A DNA stretch of 64,000 nucleotides from Sphingobacteriales bacterium (GCA_016711295.1 JADJTE010000015.1:1-64000); one strand, 5' to 3'. Positions 52,741 through 63,429 are shown, numbered from the stretch's first letter. Notes: generated by a model from the letters alone, not told the origin. A program made the numbers and translations.

Positions 52741-53898
52741 ATGCCACACTATCATCGCTTGGGTCATATACCCGACAAACGCCACATACAATTTAGGCAG
52801 CCCGACGGCAGCCTCTATCACGAGCAATTATTCTCGACCGAAGGTTTTTCTAACGATTACTCCTTGCTCTATCATTGCCAGCCACCTACTGCTATTCGGC
52901 AGATGGACGACCGCTATGCTGTTGCCCCCCAAATAGCGCAGCCCCAACAATTATGCCACCGCAGTTTGATGGGTTTTCAAATAGCACCCGCCGCCGATTA
53001 TTTGCAGAGCCGACAACCTGTGTTGGTCAATGCCGATTGTGCTATTAGCCTTGCTGCCCCACAGAACAGCATGACCAATTATTTTTTCAAAAATGCCGAT
53101 GCCGATGAAATCATATTCATACACGTAGGTAGTGGTACGCTCAAAACGATGTATGGCAGTATTCCGTTTGAATACGGCGACTATTTGGTCGTGCCACGCG
53201 GAACGGTCTATCAAATGCACTTCGACACACCCGACAATCGTTTGTTTATCGTAGAATCGCATAGCCCCGTCGTTTATCCCAAACGATATTTGAGCGATTA
53301 TGGGCAATTGATGGAACATTCTCCTTTCTGCGAACGCGACATCAAGCAGCCCCGCCAATTAGAAACCCACAGCGAAAAAGGCGATTTTAGCGTCTTGATA
53401 AAAAAAGAAAACTGGATTTATCCCTACCATTATCTCTATCATCCCTTTGACGTAGTGGGCTGGGACGGCTGCTGCTATCCTTATGGGTTCTCTATCCATA
53501 ACTTTGAACCTATCACGGGGCGCGTTCACCAACCGCCACCCGTACACCAAACCTTCCAAGCACGTGGTTTTGTTGTGTGCTCCTTTGTGCCGCGTTTGTA
53601 TGACTATCACCCGCTATCCATACCCGCCCCATATAATCATAGCAATATCGATTCAGACGAAGTACTGTACTACGTAGATGGCGATTTTCTGAGCCGTAAA
53701 AATGTGGAAAAAGGGCAAATCACCCTCCACCCTGGCGGCATACCCCACGGACCACACCCCGGTACGGTCGAAAAAAGCATCGGGAAAGCGGCTACCCACG
53801 AATTAGCCGTAATGGTCGATACGTTCCGTCCTTTGCAAATGACCCTGCAAGCCTTGCAAATAGAAGACCCCAATTATCACCTATCATGGCTGGGCTAA
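52741..53898 (+). CDS. hmgA: Homogentisate 1,2-dioxygenase
   Basis: An intact 385-residue protein starting MPHYHRLGHIPDKRHIQFR. It opens the aromatic ring of homogentisate to maleylacetoacetate in tyrosine and phenylalanine breakdown, using Fe(II). Family marks are FIHVGSGTLKTMYGSIPFEYGDYLVVPRG in the first cupin half and DSDEVLYYVDGDF and HPGGIPHGPHPG (iron-binding region) in the second. No other tyrosine-degradation genes are in the window. It overlaps kdsB by 13 bases, so the two are co-transcribed despite unrelated roles. Confidence 0.92.
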   Translation: MPHYHRLGHIPDKRHIQFRQPDGSLYHEQLFSTEGFSNDYSLLYHCQPPTAIRQMDDRYAVAPQIAQPQQLCHRSLMGFQIAPAADYLQSRQPVLVNADCAISLAAPQNSMTNYFFKNADADEIIFIHVGSGTLKTMYGSIPFEYGDYLVVPRGTVYQMHFDTPDNRLFIVESHSPVVYPKRYLSDYGQLMEHSPFCERDIKQPRQLETHSEKGDFSVLIKKENWIYPYHYLYHPFDVVGWDGCCYPYGFSIHNFEPITGRVHQPPPVHQTFQARGFVVCSFVPRLYDYHPLSIPAPYNHSNIDSDEVLYYVDGDFLSRKNVEKGQITLHPGGIPHGPHPGTVEKSIGKAATHELAVMVDTFRPLQMTLQALQIEDPNYHLSWLG

Positions 53899-54689
53899 AC
53901 TTTGTCGTTTTTATTCCCGCTCGCTATGCGTCTGTGCGCTTGCCCGGCAAACCCTTGTGCCTCATAGCAGGCAAAACCATGATACGGCGTGTTTATGAAC
54001 AATTGACCCAACAAAGCACCGACGACAGCCCGCCACTGCTGCCAAGCCTAATAGACCCACAACCCGTATGGGTTCTGACCGACGACGAGCGCATTGCTGA
54101 TGAAGTAACTGCTTGGGGCGGCAAGGTACTGATGACCCAAACCAAGCACCAAAGCGGCACGGAGCGTTGTGCCGAAGGGCTGCAATTATTGACACAACAA
54201 GGTATCAGCCCAGATATAGTGGTCAATATACAAGGCGACGAACCCTTAGTGCAGCCCGAACAAGTAAATGCCTTGGTCAGCCTATTGCGCAATCCCGATA
54301 TATCCATAGCAACACTCATAAAACCCATCAGCCGCTACGACGAACTGCATAACCCTAACCGCCCCAAGGTGGTGATAGACCCCAATGGCAAAGCCCGCTA
54401 TTTCAGCCGCCAAGCCATTCCCTACCTCTCCAATGCGGCTGCCGACCAATGGCTAACACGACATACGTATTATAAACATATTGGCATGTATGCCTATCGC
54501 ACAGACCTATTGCCGCTATTAGCGCAATGCCCCACTACTGCCTTAGAACGCGCCGAATCGCTCGAACAATTGCGCTGGCTCGAACACGGCTACGCAATAT
54601 ATACCCAAATAACCCACTACGAAAGCCCTGCCGTAGATACACCCGAGGATTTGGCATATATAAATGAATGGTGGCGCAAATATCGATAA
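53886..54689 (+). CDS. kdsB: 3-deoxy-manno-octulosonate cytidylyltransferase
   Basis: An intact 267-residue protein. It activates Kdo with CTP for lipopolysaccharide core synthesis. The nucleotide-binding N-terminus IPARYASVRLPGKPLCLIAG, QSGTERCAEGLQLL, VVNIQGDEPLVQPEQV and the KHIGMYAYRTDLL and RAESLEQLRWLEHGY segments are all standard. The start at 53886 lies inside the end of hmgA. About 20 residues longer than the E. coli enzyme owing to an insert around SLIDPQPVW. Confidence 0.95.
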   Translation: MAGLNFVVFIPARYASVRLPGKPLCLIAGKTMIRRVYEQLTQQSTDDSPPLLPSLIDPQPVWVLTDDERIADEVTAWGGKVLMTQTKHQSGTERCAEGLQLLTQQGISPDIVVNIQGDEPLVQPEQVNALVSLLRNPDISIATLIKPISRYDELHNPNRPKVVIDPNGKARYFSRQAIPYLSNAAADQWLTRHTYYKHIGMYAYRTDLLPLLAQCPTTALERAESLEQLRWLEHGYAIYTQITHYESPAVDTPEDLAYINEWWRKYR

Positions 54690-54713
54690 TGGCTATTGCA
54701 CTAACTATTAAAT

Positions 54714-55670
54714 ATGACCTCGTTTCAAGAATACTTATACCAAACCTATATAACTACCGAACCGCAAAGCCTTTATGAACCCGCCAATTATATGTTGTCG
54801 TTGGGCGGCAAACGCTTGCGCCCCTTGGTTTGCTTGGCTGCCTGCGAGTTGTTTGGCGGAAAAGCAGAGCAAGCCTTGCCCGCAGCGGCGGCGGTAGAAT
54901 GGTTTCATAATTTTACGCTCGTACACGACGATGTGATGGATAAAGCCGAAACACGGCGCGGTAAGGTTACTGTTCATCATCGCTATGGTATCAATACCGC
55001 TATTTTGAGCGGCGATGTGATGCTCGTCAAAGCCTACCAATTATTACAGAACTATCCGCCCGAATTGTTGATCCGTTTGCTCGACGTATTTAGCCGAACC
55101 GCCATACAGGTATGTGAAGGACAACAATACGATATGGATTTTGAGACCACTACACAAGTGAGTATGCCCGATTATTTGCAGATGATAGCCCTGAAAACGG
55201 CTGTATTATTGGCTGCATCGCTGCAAATGGGTGCTATCATAGCCCAAGCACCCACCCACGATGCGCAGCACCTCTACGATTTTGGTTGGCATATAGGCGT
55301 AGCATTTCAATTGCAAGACGATATACTCGATACATACGGCACCGAACAGCAAACAGGTAAGCGCGTAGGCGGCGATATACTGAATAACAAAAAAACTTGC
55401 CTGCTGATAGCCGCTCTTGAAAAAGCCGATAGCCCGTCCAAAACAGAATTGCACACTTGGTTGGATAATCAAAATCCCGCTGATGCCGAGCAAAAAATAG
55501 CCGCCATAACTGCTGTTTTTACTCGTACAAATGCCTTAGATACCGCCCAAAGCCTAATGAACGAACACTACCAAAAAGCCCTCGAACATTTGCACCAAAT
55601 AGCTGTTCCCGACCAGAACAAACAAACCCTGCGAAAGTTAGCTGCCGACCTCATGTATCGGAAAGCATAA
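54714..55670 (+). CDS. Polyprenyl (farnesyl/geranylgeranyl-type) diphosphate synthase
   Basis: An intact 318-residue trans-prenyltransferase. It condenses isopentenyl diphosphate with allylic diphosphates. The first Asp-rich motif is HDDVMDKAETRRG (DDxxD), preceded by GGKRLRPLVCLAACELFGG; the second is QLQDDILDTYG. The residues before the first motif (NFTLV) include no bulky pair, which favours a chain of C15-C20, but product length cannot be settled from sequence. It follows kdsB by 24 bases in the same run. Confidence 0.92.
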   Translation: MTSFQEYLYQTYITTEPQSLYEPANYMLSLGGKRLRPLVCLAACELFGGKAEQALPAAAAVEWFHNFTLVHDDVMDKAETRRGKVTVHHRYGINTAILSGDVMLVKAYQLLQNYPPELLIRLLDVFSRTAIQVCEGQQYDMDFETTTQVSMPDYLQMIALKTAVLLAASLQMGAIIAQAPTHDAQHLYDFGWHIGVAFQLQDDILDTYGTEQQTGKRVGGDILNNKKTCLLIAALEKADSPSKTELHTWLDNQNPADAEQKIAAITAVFTRTNALDTAQSLMNEHYQKALEHLHQIAVPDQNKQTLRKLAADLMYRKA

Positions 55671-56472
55671 GTAAGAAAAGTTTAATTTTGAGTAAAAAAA
55701 AATAACGGGAGCATATTACTCGCGCCCTTGTTCCAATTTGTAACACAGACCATTAGGATATCACCCCTACGTGATATTTTCTATTAGTATGTCGCCCCGA
55801 AAAAGCTCAGAAAGCGGTTATTGGTGGTCTTTCTATTATATGACCGAAATTTAGAAATCGGAACAATAGTGGTCTGATTTTTAAGTTTTACACACTTACC
55901 TTACACGAGTTTCATGCCTACGGTATTATCAGGCTTGTGTCTATTAGATGTCATCGATGTAATATGTTTACGTCATTTTAAAAACAAAACACATTAAGTA
56001 TTTTTTATAATTTATCATAAACTATTGATAATCAACAAATTATATCTTGTATAAATTCCCCCTCTTTGAGGAGGACAGTAAATTCCCCCTCTTTGAGGAG
56101 GACAGTAAATTCCCCCTCTTTGAGGGGGTTAGGGGGAGTTTTTAATATTGAACTAATATTTCAATTATCTAACGCTATTTCCTAACGTCCTAACGCTTGG
56201 AAATGGATACATGATAGGCAAAATTAATACTCAAAACTTAAAATCAAACCAATAGTTTGCCTATCGAAAATACCATTTTTCCTTGCGCTGATAGCCGCCA
56301 AACGACATTTGGCTGACAACTTGGCAGCTACCGCCCATATTGCTACAAATATTGGCACTATTGCGAACTATTTGACCGCCCAATGTGTTTTGGTATTGGT
56401 TTTGTAGGTTATAAACCAAACGGCGTTGCGCCAAATTTATTCTTTTACCTTTTAAATCATTCCTTTTGTATT
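55671..56472. repeat. Gene-free 800 bp with minisatellite and dispersed repeats
   Basis: No gene is seen. A copy of the TTTTGAGTAAAAA/CGCGCCCTTG/ATTAGGATATCACCCCTA repeats (as at 39.8 kb) lies at 55,683-55,830. At about 56,057-56,145 there are three tandem 28-bp units containing CCCCCTCTTTGAGGAGGACA, the last ending GAGGGGGTTAGGGGGA. Confidence 0.7.
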
Positions 56473-56790
56473 ATGGCATTGAAAATCACTGATGCAAACT
56501 TCCAAGCCGAAGTATTAGACAGTGGCAAAGTAGCCGTTGTCGATTTCTGGGCTGAATGGTGCGGACCTTGCCTCGCCGTTGCGCCTATCATCGAAGAATT
56601 AGCCAAAGATTATGCTGGGAAAGCAGTTATCGGCAAAGTAGATGTGGATAATAACCAAGACATTTCCATGCGTTATGGTATTCGCAATATCCCAACTATT
56701 TTGTTTATCAAAAATGGACAAGTAGCGGACAAACAAGTAGGCTTAGCCCCACGCAATGTCTTAGAAGCCAAATTAAAAGCCTTGCTCTAA
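56473..56790 (+). CDS. trxA: Thioredoxin
   Basis: An intact 105-residue thioredoxin with active site FWAEWCGPCLAVAP, cis-Pro in RNIPTILFIKNGQ and the closing LEAKLKALL. It reduces protein disulfides in the cytoplasm. The ATG at 56473 is preceded by an A/T-rich leader with TACCTTTT, a possible -7 element. The IS5 copy begins 41 bases after its stop. Confidence 0.96.
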   Translation: MALKITDANFQAEVLDSGKVAVVDFWAEWCGPCLAVAPIIEELAKDYAGKAVIGKVDVDNNQDISMRYGIRNIPTILFIKNGQVADKQVGLAPRNVLEAKLKALL

Positions 56791-56833
56791 ACGGCTTAGA
56801 TTTATTTTCCGCATTTTGCTCCTTATTATTGGA

Positions 56834-56861
56834 CTTGTTTAGTTGATTTTTAGTATCTTTG
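56834..56861 (+). promoter_or_regulatory. IS5 transposase promoter
   Basis: TTG at 56834-56836 (inside the inverted repeat), a 17-base spacer and TATCTTTG at 56854-56861 form a good Bacteroidota promoter. The transposase ATG at 56874 follows closely. Confidence 0.6.
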
Positions 56862-56873
56862 CGGAAAAAGTTT

Positions 56874-57695
56874 ATGAATAAATTGCCAGTTTACTTGTCG
56901 GAACAAGATTTTGAGGCGTACATTTTACCTCATCTCTCCCACAAATTAGGACATAATCGTTTAAAAGTCAGCTATCATTATATTTTTAATAATATATTAT
57001 ATGCATTAAAATCTGGCTGTTCTTGGCGGACATTAAGGCCAGATAATCAGCTTGTTACGTGGCAAAATATCTACTACCATTACCGTAAATGGATACAAGA
57101 TGGCAGTTTTGAGAAACTATTTGCTAGCACGCACCAGGTTATGCGAGAACATTTAGCCTTAGAATGTATTCAATTAGACGGCACACATACGCCGTCTAAA
57201 AAGGGGGCGAAAAAGTGAAGTATCAAGGACGAAAAAAGTGCAAAACAACCAATAATTTGATCATTTGCGACAATAAACATCATATTTTGGCAATTTCGGA
57301 CTGTATTGATGGTAATCACAATGATAGTTTTCAACTGGAAGAAAACATAGAAATCTTAATTGATACTATCCAAAAAGCCGAAATAAATCTAAAAGATACT
57401 CATTTGAATGCTGATGCTGGTTTTGATACACAAGCATTTATAAAATACATTCAAGAGAAACATCAAATGATAGCAAATATTCCTAAAAATAAACGAAATA
57501 GCCGTAAAATAGAACAAGCCTATCGATATTTGAGTGACTATATATACAGCTTTCGCAAAAAAATATAAACTGTTTTTGCGTGGATGGACACTTACAAGCG
57601 CATCTTAATCCGCTTTGAGTATAGAGCGAAAAATTTTAACGGATGGCTACTAATTGCAGCAGCCCTAATCAATCTAAGAAGCAAATTCAACTAAA
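56874..57695 (+). CDS. IS5-family transposase, frame broken
   Basis: The start at 56874 reads MNKLPVYLSEQDFEAYILPH; GCSWRTLRPDNQLVTWQNIYYHYRKW is the N-terminal domain of the IS427/IS1031 side of IS5. The first Asp is in CIQLDGTHTPSKKGAKK, where the frame ends at 57218 and resumes one base back as KYQGRKKCKTTNNLIICDN. The second Asp is in LNADAGFDTQAF. After another shift near 57,570 the end reads RILIRFEYRAKNFNGWLLIAA with the Glu/Arg region. The first break, in GCGAAAAAGTGA, could be a programmed -1 frameshift as known for this group; the second looks like an indel in an A run. Confidence 0.85.
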
Positions 57696-57754
57696 CAAGT
57701 CCATTAAATAGATTATTGTTAATTGTGTATTTATAATTTATTTTGTAAAAATAA

Positions 57755-60700
57755 ATGTTAGACCAAATAATTGCGTTCAGCATAAAAAATAAATTCATCA
57801 TTGCTTTGATGACTCTTGCCCTCATCGTTTGGGGAGTGTGGAGTGCGGGCAAACTGCCTATTGATGCAGTTCCTGACATTACCAACAACCAAGTGCAAAT
57901 TTTTACGGTTTGCCCTACGCTTGCAGGACAAGAGGTAGAACAGTTGGTGACGTATCCCATCGAGCAGAGCATGGCTAACCTCCCCGACTTGGAAGAGTTG
58001 CGCAGTATTTCGCGCTTTGGGCTTTCGGTAATTACTGTTGTGTTTGATGACAATGTGACATCTATTTTGCCCGACAACTCATCAATGAGCGATTAAAGGA
58101 AGCAGAAGAAAAAATCCCTCCTGGTGTAGGCACTCCCGAATTAGCACCCGTTAGTACGGGTTTGGGCGAGATACTCAATACATCATACACCCAAAGAAAG
58201 GAAGCGAAAGCAAATATACAGCTATGGACTTGCGGACGATGCAAGATTGGATTGTCGCTCGACAACTTTACGGCACGGCAGGTATAGCAGAGGTAAACAG
58301 TTTTGGCGGACAACTCAAGCAATACGAAGTTGCCCTAAATCCCAATCGCTTAGTAGCGATGGGTATTACTATCCCCGAAATTTTTACCGCCTTAGAAAAA
58401 AACAACGAAAATACGGGCGGGGCATATATCGACAAAAAACCCAATGCCTATTTTATCCGCGGGGTAGGTCTGATTAGCTCGTTCGACGATATTAAAAATA
58501 TAGTGGTCAAAACAAATCCCAACGGTATTCCAATCCTCATTAAGGATATTGCCGAAATTCGCTTGGGAAGTGCTGTCCGTTATGGTGCGATGACCTATAA
58601 CGGCGAAGTAGATGCTGTTGGCGGAATAGTGATGATGCTGAAAGGCGCGAATAGTGCAGAGGTAGTAGGTCGCATTAAAGAAAAAATGCTGACCATTCAA
58701 AAATCGTTGCCCCAAGATGTAGTAATCGAACCCTATCTGGATAGAACCGATTTGGTGAACCGCGCTATTTCGACCGTAGAAAAGAACCTAATTGAAGGTG
58801 CTTTGATAGTAATATTTGTTTTAATTGTGTTTCTCGGCAATCTTCGCGCAGGTTTGATAGTAGCTTCTGCCATTCCCTTATCTATGTTGTTCGCTTTGGG
58901 CTTAATGTATGTATTTGGGGTGAGTGCCAACCTCATGAGCTTGGGTGCCATCGATTTTGGTTTGATTGTCGATGGTGCAGTGATAATAGTAGAAGCCACT
59001 TTGCACCACTTAGGACTACGAAAAACCATAGGCAAACTTTCACAACAAGAAATGGACGAAGAGGTTTTTCAATCGGCATCTAAAATCCGCAGCAGTGCTG
59101 CATTTGGCGAAATCATAATCCTAATAGTATATATTCCCATTCTTACGCTCATTGGCATCGAAGGAAAAATGTTTCGCCCAATGGCTCAAACAGTTGGTTT
59201 TGCCATTTTAGGCGCATTAATTTTATCGCTTACCTATATTCCTATGATGTGCGCCTTGTTTTTGCCTAAAAATATTACGCATAAGCAGACTCTCAGCGAC
59301 AAAATGATGGATTTTTTCCAACGTATCTACGCACCCCTTTTGGGATTGGCAATCCGTTTCAAAATAGTAATTGTAACAGCAACGATTATCATTTTTGCTT
59401 GGGCTGTCTTTTGTTTTCAAAAATGGGCGGCGAATTTATCCCAACCTTACAAGAAGGAGATTTCGCATTTCACTGCATACTTCCGCAAGGAACGTCGCTA
59501 TCACAAAGTTTAGAAACCTCTATGCAAGCGTCGCGGCTACTAAAAGAATGTGACGAGGTAAAAATGGTGGTTGGAAAAACAGGTTCCGCCGAAGTACCCA
59601 CAGACCCCATGCCGCCCGAAGCCACTGATATGATGATAATCCTGAAACCACAAGACGAATGGAAACGAGGTGTTACGTATGATGAACTGGCAGATGAAAT
59701 GATGGAGAAAATGGAAATAATACCTGGCGTATTTTTTGAAAAAAACCAACCTATACAAATGAGGTTTAACGAACTAATGACGGGTATTCGACAAGATGTA
59801 GCAGTAAAAATATTTGGCGAAAATATGGACACACTTTTGAGCTATGCCAATAAAGTAAATGCAGTGGTACAAGATGTAGAGGGTGCGACCGAACCAAGTG
59901 TCGAGCGGGTGGCGGGTTTGCCCCAAATCGTAATTAACTATAACCGCCCGCAAATTGCGGGATATGGCTTAAATATAGAAGATATAAACCATATTATAAG
60001 CACCGCTTTTGCAGGCGGTGGCGCGGGGCTTGTTTTTGAAGACGAACGGAAATTTGATTTGGTCGTCCGTCTTGACAGTACCTACCGCAGCAATATCGAT
60101 GATGTGAGCCAATTATATATCCCCACCGCCAACGGAGCCCAAATTCCATTGTCGCAAGTAGCAGAAATTAAAATGGAGTTGGGACCCGCACAGATTAGCC
60201 GCGAAGATGGCAAACGCCGAATTGTAATAGGGTTCAATATCAAAGACCGAGACGTGGCGAGTGTTGTTGCGGATATTCAAAAAGAGCTGAACGATAAGGT
60301 GCAACTGCCCGAAGGGTATTATTATACCTACGGAGGCACTTTTGAAAACCTGCAAGCCGCCTCTAAACGCCTGATGATTGCCCTGCCCGTAGCCTTACTC
60401 CTTATATTTATGTTACTATACCTCACCTTTAATTCGGCAAAACAAGCCACGCTCATCTATGCCGCCATTCCCATGAGTGCCATCGGAGGCGTATTTGCCT
60501 TGCTTATTCGCGATATGCCATTCAGTATTTCGGCGGGCATTGGCTTTATTGCTCTATTCGGCGTAGCAGTCTTAAACGGTATCGTACTGATTGGAACGTT
60601 TAACCAATTGGAAAAAGAAGGAATAAGCGACATTTTAGAGCGCGTAAAAGAAGGAACTAGAATCCGACTGCGTCCCGTGCTAATGACCGCTACCGTAGCA

Positions 60701-62125
60701 TCGTTAGGTTTTTTGCCGATGGCACTTTCGCACGGCGCAGGGGCAGAAGTTCAAAAGCCCTTAGCAACAGTCGTTATCGGAGGACTAATAACGGCAACTT
60801 TCCTAACTCTTTTTGTTTTGCCATTACTGTATATGATTTTTTTCCGCAATAAAATACACAAAGTCAGCCTACCCGCAGCGTGCATTCTGGTTTTTTTCTT
60901 GCTTTTTACCAATATGGCAATTGCCCAAACCACAAGTGCCCCAAGTGCTAAAACTATTTCGATTGATGATGCCGTCAATGCCGCACTGAAAAACAACCTC
61001 GAAATGCAAGCACACCAACTGAATATCCAATCAGCCACAACCCTAAAAAAAACAGTATTCGAGTTGCCCAAAATGGAAGTAAATTTTCAACTCGGTCAAT
61101 ACAATAGTGTCAAGTTTGACCATGCGTTTCAGATTTCACAAACCTTTCCGCATCCCACTTATTTCAAAGCCAAATCGAGTTTATACGATGCCGAAATACA
61201 GAACAACGAATTGCAAAAGGAAGCTACCGCCAGCGAACTAAAAACACAAGTGCGCTATTGGTACTATCAGTTGCAATATTTAGAAATAGCCAAAAAACAG
61301 CTATTAGACTTAGATAGCTCGTATAACGATTTTGTGCGTGCTGCCGCCCTGCGCTACCGATTGGGCGAAACAAATCTACTAGAAAAAAACCACTGCCGAA
61401 GCCGAAAGAGAACAATTTTCTCTTTTGATTAAACAAAATGAAGCCGATGTTGCCGTAGCATATAATTCGCTCAAAACATTAATGAATAGCAACGAAAATT
61501 TTGCTATCGAAAAAACAAGCAATTTTCAGCCACTTGACCTACTCAGCTCTTTCGACACAACACTGATTGCCAATAATACATCGCTCAAAGTTTTGTATCA
61601 ACAAGTAATACTTGCCGAACAAAACCAAAAACTCGAAATTGCATCGAATAAGCCCGATTTTACGCTGGGCTATTTCAATCAATCGATAATCGGTACGCAA
61701 ACTGTCAACGGAACAGATGTCTACTACGGCGGCTTCAAACGCTTCCAAGGATTAAATGTAGGAGTAAATGTACCAATTACATTTTTAAAAAATAAGTCAA
61801 AAATACAACAATCATTGAACTATAAACAACAAGCCCTACAAAAAGAAGCAGACAACGAAAAACTATCACTACAGAACCAACTCAAAAACGCTTTTCAGCA
61901 ATATAACCAAAATCTATTGCAATACAATCATTACAACTCAACGGCTTTGCGCAATGCCGAAACAATTATTAAGACAGCAGAACTCGGCTTTAAAAATGGA
62001 GATATCAATTGTATGGATTATATCCAGGCACTACAAACAGCCACGGCATACACTTGGGCTATCTACAATCGATTAACCAGCTCAACCAAAGCATTATTAA
62101 CATCTATTTCATCGTCAATCAATAA
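57755..62125 (+). CDS. CzcA-type heavy-metal RND efflux pump fused to a TolC-like domain, frame broken
   Basis: Residues 1 to about 1,040 are an HME-RND pump (MLDQIIAFSIKNKFIIALM, PDITNNQVQIFT, and the TM4 motif DFGLIVDGAVIIVEA typical of divalent-cation CzcA rather than CusA). A cleavable-signal-like stretch (PAACILVFFLLFTNMAIAQ) then leads to a TolC/CzcC-like outer-membrane domain (ISIDDAVNAALKNNLEM). The fusion of pump and TolC-like domain is common in Bacteroidota. Breaks lie near 58,045, 58,175, 59,415, 61,388 (one extra A in a run of seven) and 62,050. Correcting the last gives GYLQSINQLNQSIINIYFI and a stop at 62123-62125, about 1,457 codons. It should expel Zn, Co, Cd or Ni. Confidence 0.85.
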
Positions 62126-62135
62126 ATCAGCAGCA

Positions 62136-63410
62136 ATGAAAATATATAGCGTCCTTATTATCGCATTTTCTCTTTCAATCATATTGTTTTTATCTTGCCA
62201 TTCTCACGACGAAAAAGATGGACACTCGCACGGCGCAGCAGATAGCCATTCGCACGGCGCAAGCGAAGCAGAGCACAGCGACGAACACGAAAACAGCAAT
62301 GGCACAACGCTAACAGCCGAGCAAATGAAATCTATCAAAATTGAATTGGGCAGCATCGAGAGAAAACAACTCACCGCCTCGCTCAAAGCAAACGGAATCT
62401 TAAAAGTACCCAATCAGAATAGAGGAAATGCTACCGCACTGACAGGCGGAGTTATTAAATCTATCGCAGTACAAACGGGTAGTGCCGTGAGCAAAGGACA
62501 AGTAATTGCCACCATTGCCAATAATTCGTTCGTCACACTACAAGAAGATTTTTTAAGCGTTTCGGCAAAAGCAGAATGGGCGCAATTAGAAGTTAATAGG
62601 CAAAAAGAATTGCAACAAGGCAATGCAATAGCATTGAAAAGCCTGCAAGCAATTGAATCGGAACTAAAAACCTTACAAATCCGAAAAGCAAGTCTGCAAA
62701 AACAATTAGAACTGATTGGCATTTCGCCCGCCTCACTCACCAGCGAAAATATACAATCCGTTGTAAGTATTACAAGCCCCATAAGCGGAAGCGTCAGCAA
62801 TGTAATGGTAAATATAGGCAGCTTTGTAGATGCCAATAACCCCATTATCGAAATAGTCGACAATAGCCAATTGCATCTTGATTTGTATGTATACGAAAAG
62901 GATTTAAATAAATTAGAAATTGGGCAGACAATCCATTTTACCCTCACAAACAACCCAGGAAAAGAATACGATGCAGTGGTGTATGCCATTAGCAATACTT
63001 TTGAGCAAAATACCAAAGCCATTTCGGTTCATGCAAAAGTAAAAGGCAATAAGCAAGGATTGATTGACGGAATGAGCATTACGGCATTAGTAAGTTTAGA
63101 AAATGCTACCCTCGACGCAGTGCCCACCAATGCCATTGTAAGCCACGAAGGACAGGACTATATCTTTATCGTAGCCAATGAGATGCACGACCACAGCGAC
63201 AAAGAAGCCCATACAGAAAAGGAAACGGCTGAACACAACAAAGGAGAAACTGCATTTGAGAAAATCCCTATTCGCAAAGGAACTACCGACGTGGGTTATA
63301 GCGAAATTACTTTGCTCAAAGATATTCCTGCCAACAGCAAAGTAGTAGTAAATGGAGCATTTTTCATTTTAGCCAAAATGAACAACAAAGGCGAAGGGCA
63401 CGTACATTAA
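62136..63410 (+). CDS. Metal-efflux periplasmic adaptor lipoprotein (CzcB/CusB type)
   Basis: The ATG at 62136 starts a lipoprotein signal (YSVLIIAFSLSIILFLSC). A His-rich segment follows (HSHDEKDGHSHGAADSHSHG), suited to metal binding, then the membrane-fusion core: a barrel and biotinyl-lipoyl-like domain (GGVIKSIAVQTGSAVSKGQVI), a helical hairpin (residues about 140-210), TSPISGSVSNVMVNIGSFV and C-terminal beta domains. A second His/Glu-rich loop (MHDHSDKEAHTEKE) interrupts the last domain. About 424 residues. As read, the frame is open from the TolC-like domain into this protein, but that is caused by an indel near 62,050; the two genes are separate, 10 bases apart. Confidence 0.88.
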   Translation: MKIYSVLIIAFSLSIILFLSCHSHDEKDGHSHGAADSHSHGASEAEHSDEHENSNGTTLTAEQMKSIKIELGSIERKQLTASLKANGILKVPNQNRGNATALTGGVIKSIAVQTGSAVSKGQVIATIANNSFVTLQEDFLSVSAKAEWAQLEVNRQKELQQGNAIALKSLQAIESELKTLQIRKASLQKQLELIGISPASLTSENIQSVVSITSPISGSVSNVMVNIGSFVDANNPIIEIVDNSQLHLDLYVYEKDLNKLEIGQTIHFTLTNNPGKEYDAVVYAISNTFEQNTKAISVHAKVKGNKQGLIDGMSITALVSLENATLDAVPTNAIVSHEGQDYIFIVANEMHDHSDKEAHTEKETAEHNKGETAFEKIPIRKGTTDVGYSEITLLKDIPANSKVVVNGAFFILAKMNNKGEGHVH

Positions 63411-63429
63411 AAGCCACGCATACACCGCG

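Larger units (their letters stand above)
56831..57702 (+). mobile_element. IS5-family insertion sequence
   Basis: The 872-bp element has perfect 16-bp inverted repeats, GGACTTGTTTAGTTGA at 56831-56846 and its complement at 57687-57702. ATT on both flanks is a likely 3-bp target duplication. It carries one transposase and its own promoter, and lies between trxA and the metal efflux operon. Confidence 0.92.

Noticed and set aside
57205..57220. Certain programmed -1 frameshift in the IS5 transposase
   Set aside because: The site GCGAAAAAGTGA could allow slippage, but the element has another break that needs an indel and the whole window has indels in A runs, so it cannot be claimed.
61425..63410. 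Natural fusion of TolC-like domain and adaptor lipoprotein
   Set aside because: A one-base correction near 62,050 restores a normal TolC-like C-terminus with its own stop, followed by a separate start with a lipoprotein signal.
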